DNA of 64,000 nucleotides. It comes from Exercitatus varius (GTDB lineage Bacteria > Pseudomonadota > Gammaproteobacteria > Enterobacterales > Pasteurellaceae). The first letter of the stretch is position 1; each line of letters opens with the position of its first letter. The notes beneath the pieces were generated by a model. It saw only the letters and a list, made by a program, of their open reading frames with translations. It did not search any database and was not told where the DNA came from. The DNA lies in contig NZ_JARQTO010000003.1 of the NCBI RefSeq assembly GCF_029577735.1, positions 1-64,000 on the forward strand, read 5' to 3'. Positions 61,899 through 64,000 of this stretch are shown here, in pieces. The position numbers and the translations under genes were made by a program.

Positions 61899-62594
61899 AT
61901 GAATATCGTGAAATGGGCAAAAATGTCGCTGATTTTGACCGCACTTTGCGGTTGTAGTCTGGCTGATCATGACGGATTGGAATGGCGTCCTTATAAAGAT
62001 ATTGACGGGCAAGTGAAAAAAATGGCGTTTGCGCGACGGGTTTATTCATCGAACACGCAACGCGCCAAAACCCTCGACCAACCGCAGGGCGAAGCGATTA
62101 GCCAAAGCCTTGGCGGACGGGAACGTTTGGGTGATTTGTATTATTTGTTCGATACGAAGAAAAACGCTGCGGCGGCGATTTTCCGGGCGCAAGGTAAGTC
62201 GCTCAGCCCTTATGCGGCGCAGGATGTCAAGCAAATGGCCGAATCTCGTACGGTGGATTTTTATGAATTCGGCAAATTCCGTTTGACGCATGCCAGATTT
62301 GCTGGAAAAAATGCTCTTTGCCGGGATTTCAAAAGCAAAACCGGCGTGGATTTGCTGATGACCACCAATTATTATCCGCACAACAGTTTCACGGATTTTT
62401 ATACCGGCCTGATTAATGTCAATCTGCGCCATGACGAAGCGCCGAAAGAGATTGGTTATACCCCGAGTTTTACCGGTTCCGATGCGGCTTTGCAAGGTGA
62501 ACTGAAAGCCGACGAAGCGAAACGGGGCAAAAATATTGCGCTATTGAATATTCAGGAAAAAGCCAGTATTTTATTCAATATTATTTGTAAATAG
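61899..62594 (+). CDS. Unrecognised lipoprotein between leuS and lptE
   Basis: The 231-residue protein has a lipoprotein signal with lipobox LCGC (Cys19), and an uptake signal codes for LTAL inside it. The mature part is soluble with mixed composition. A motif such as YYLFDTKKNAAAAIFRAQG and a C-terminal AALLNIQEKA-like helix are seen, but I do not recognise a family. leuS and lptE are usually adjacent in relatives, so this gene looks inserted or lineage-specific. It starts 28 bases after leuS, with AAGGACG as ribosome site. Confidence 0.75.
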   Translation: MNIVKWAKMSLILTALCGCSLADHDGLEWRPYKDIDGQVKKMAFARRVYSSNTQRAKTLDQPQGEAISQSLGGRERLGDLYYLFDTKKNAAAAIFRAQGKSLSPYAAQDVKQMAESRTVDFYEFGKFRLTHARFAGKNALCRDFKSKTGVDLLMTTNYYPHNSFTDFYTGLINVNLRHDEAPKEIGYTPSFTGSDAALQGELKADEAKRGKNIALLNIQEKASILFNIICK

Positions 62595-62605
62595 AGACGA
62601 ATTCT

Positions 62606-63133
62606 ATGCTTAAACATATCAAAAATGCGTTATTTTTGACCGCACTTTTCGGTCTTTCCGCCTGCGGTTTTCATTTTCAGACCGGACAATTAGTGCCCGC
62701 CGAATTGCAAACGCTGACTTTCGAAAGCGGCGATCCGTACAGCGATATGTCCATGGCGATGCGCAGACAGTTGCAGTTAAACAATATTAAACTGGTGGAC
62801 GCAGCGAAAGATGTGCCGGTGCTGAGAATTACCAAAATTACCACGGATGACGAAGTCGTGTCGGTGTTCAAACAAGGGCGGGAAGCGGAAAAAATGCTGA
62901 TGTTGGATGTCAGTGCGACCGTTCGTTTTCCGAATAAAGACGCTTATCCGATTTCCACTCGTGTGAACCGAACCTTCTTCGATAACTCGCGTGCGGCGCT
63001 TGCCAAATCTTCCGAAAAGGAAATCATGTGGCGCGACATGCGCGAACAGGCGGCGCGCCAGCTTATTTCCAAAATGGTCGCGCTACAGCATCAAGTCGAA
63101 GCTAAACCGGATTCTTCGGTCAAAACAAAATAA
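62606..63133 (+). CDS. lptE: LPS-assembly lipoprotein LptE
   Basis: LptE plugs the LptD barrel that inserts lipopolysaccharide in the outer membrane. The 175-residue precursor has lipobox LSAC (Cys20), then GFHFQTGQLVPAELQTLTFES and the typical ITKITTDDEVVSVF stretch. An uptake signal again lies in the signal peptide (near 62640). The holA start codon follows its stop directly (TAA ATG). Confidence 0.93.
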   Translation: MLKHIKNALFLTALFGLSACGFHFQTGQLVPAELQTLTFESGDPYSDMSMAMRRQLQLNNIKLVDAAKDVPVLRITKITTDDEVVSVFKQGREAEKMLMLDVSATVRFPNKDAYPISTRVNRTFFDNSRAALAKSSEKEIMWRDMREQAARQLISKMVALQHQVEAKPDSSVKTK

Positions 63134-64000
63134 ATGGCGTTAACCCGTATTTTCCCCGAACAACTGACCAGCTCGCTAAGTCAACGCTTAGCGAGCCTTT
63201 ATTATTTGGTCGGACAGGATCCGCTGTTGCTGGCGGAAAGCCGCGATCTGATTATCAAAACCGCCGCCGCACAAGGTTTTGACGAGCGGCTGGAAGTGAC
63301 GGCGGATAATTCGACGGATTGGGTTGATTTGCAGGAACGTTGCCAGTCCCGCGGATTGTTTTTTAACAAGCAAGTTATCAGCCTAAATTTACCGGAAAAT
63401 CTGACCGCACTTTTACAGAAAAATCTGGCGGAATTGATATCGGTGTTGAATGAGGACGTGTTGTTGATTGTACAATTCGCCAAGTTTTCCAAACTGTTCG
63501 AAAAGAGCGAATGGCATAAACGGGCGATAAATTATGAACCGTCGATTGTTCAGGTGAACTGCCAAACGCCGACCGCCGAGCAGTTGCCGCGCTGGCTGGC
63601 GAATCGCGTGAAAGCCATGGGATTAACCATTGAGCAGGATGCGCTGCAGTTGTTGTGTTACAGTTATGAAAACAATCTTCTGGCGCTGAAGCAGGCGTTA
63701 GAGCTGCTGGCGTTATTGCATTCGGACAAAAAACTCACCTTTGCGCGGGTGCAGAAAGTGGTGGAGCAATCTTCGACGTTCACACCTTTTCAATGGATTG
63801 ATGCCGTACTGGAAGGCAAAGAAGCGCGCGCCAGACGGATTCTGACCGGTTTACAGGCGGAAGATGTGCAACCGGTGGTGTTGTTGCGGACGTTACAACG
63901 TGAGTTGATGACTTTGTTGGAACTGTCCAAACCGGCACAAGGTTTGCCCGCCATTGATGCGCCGTTGCCTGCCGCTCAGCTGCGGGAAGGTTTCGACCGT
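63134..64000 (+). CDS. holA: DNA polymerase III delta subunit (partial, runs off the window)
   Basis: HolA opens the beta sliding clamp within the clamp loader. The gene begins at ATG 63134, immediately after the lptE stop, and stays open for 289 codons to the window edge; about 40-50 residues should be missing. Features seen are RIFPEQLTSSLSQRLASLYYLVGQDPLL at the start, a central KFSKLFEKSEWHKRAI stretch and RTLQRELMTLLEL near the edge. An uptake signal is read as ENLTALLQ (about 63404). Confidence 0.93.
   Translation, partial: MALTRIFPEQLTSSLSQRLASLYYLVGQDPLLLAESRDLIIKTAAAQGFDERLEVTADNSTDWVDLQERCQSRGLFFNKQVISLNLPENLTALLQKNLAELISVLNEDVLLIVQFAKFSKLFEKSEWHKRAINYEPSIVQVNCQTPTAEQLPRWLANRVKAMGLTIEQDALQLLCYSYENNLLALKQALELLALLHSDKKLTFARVQKVVEQSSTFTPFQWIDAVLEGKEARARRILTGLQAEDVQPVVLLRTLQRELMTLLELSKPAQGLPAIDAPLPAAQLREGFDR

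Overview
The window looks like a chromosomal segment from a member of the Pasteurellaceae. The strongest sign is the nine-base uptake signal AAGTGCGGT (and its complement), seen about once every 1.3 to 1.5 kb, often with a following C and A-rich flank. This is the Haemophilus influenzae-type DNA uptake sequence. Gene order also matches that family: comABCDE divergent from the PBP1A gene followed by rlmJ; rppH-TauE-lgt-thyA-tadA; and rsmA-apaH plus a small conserved gene. The nrf nitrite reductase genes, a YjjPB-type exporter and the overall organisation fit a rumen-type succinate producer such as Basfia/Mannheimia succiniciproducens or Actinobacillus succinogenes, but that species-level guess is inference.

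Layout. 1-4.2 kb: a HAD phosphatase and a hexapeptide acetyltransferase, then luxS, purT and a convergent pfkA. 4.4-8.2 kb: the competence operon comABCDE (minus strand), which builds the DNA-uptake secretin. 8.3-19.7 kb: a cell-envelope and ribosome block (PBP1A, rlmJ, rsfS, rlmH, PBP2, rodA, a short rlpA, dacA) followed by ybeD-lipB-lipA for lipoate. 19.7-29.2 kb: anaerobic nitrite ammonification, nrfABCD with candidate NarP and FNR sites, then the cytochrome c haem-lyase genes nrfE, a CcmG-like thioredoxin, nrfF and nrfG, interrupted by an antisense tRNA-Thr, and a YhiN-type flavoprotein. 29.3-33.5 kb: a core MetE-like methyltransferase, folA, the yjjPB exporter pair and proB. 33.6-37.2 kb: 5-oxoprolinase pxpBCA with an NRAMP-fold transporter that lacks the metal-binding motifs. 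37.2-41 kb: fklB, psd, and an iron-type TonB-dependent receptor with a Fur-like box. 41.2-45.4 kb: the macromolecular synthesis operon rpsU-dnaG-rpoD. 45.4-49.5 kb: tadA, a 459-bp nested palindromic element, thyA, lgt, a TauE/SafE permease and rppH. 49.5-50.1 kb: an apparently decayed stretch. 50.1-55.9 kb: purM-purN, pyrR, surA, rsmA-apaH and a conserved unknown. 56-59.1 kb: a secreted transglutaminase-like protein overlapping a MerT/MerP-like pair, then an acyltransferase-3 membrane protein. 59.3-64 kb: leuS, an unrecognised lipoprotein, lptE and the start of holA, which runs off the right edge.

The uptake signals are not passive. At least five inverted pairs form hairpins between genes, four of them apparently serving as terminators, and single copies inside genes tend to be read as the peptide Leu-Thr-Ala-Leu, including within four signal peptides. 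The least explained parts are the palindromic element, the NRAMP-like protein without metal ligands, the transglutaminase-MerTP operon, and the relic region upstream of purM. No CRISPR array, prophage, intact insertion sequence or recognisable defence system was seen.
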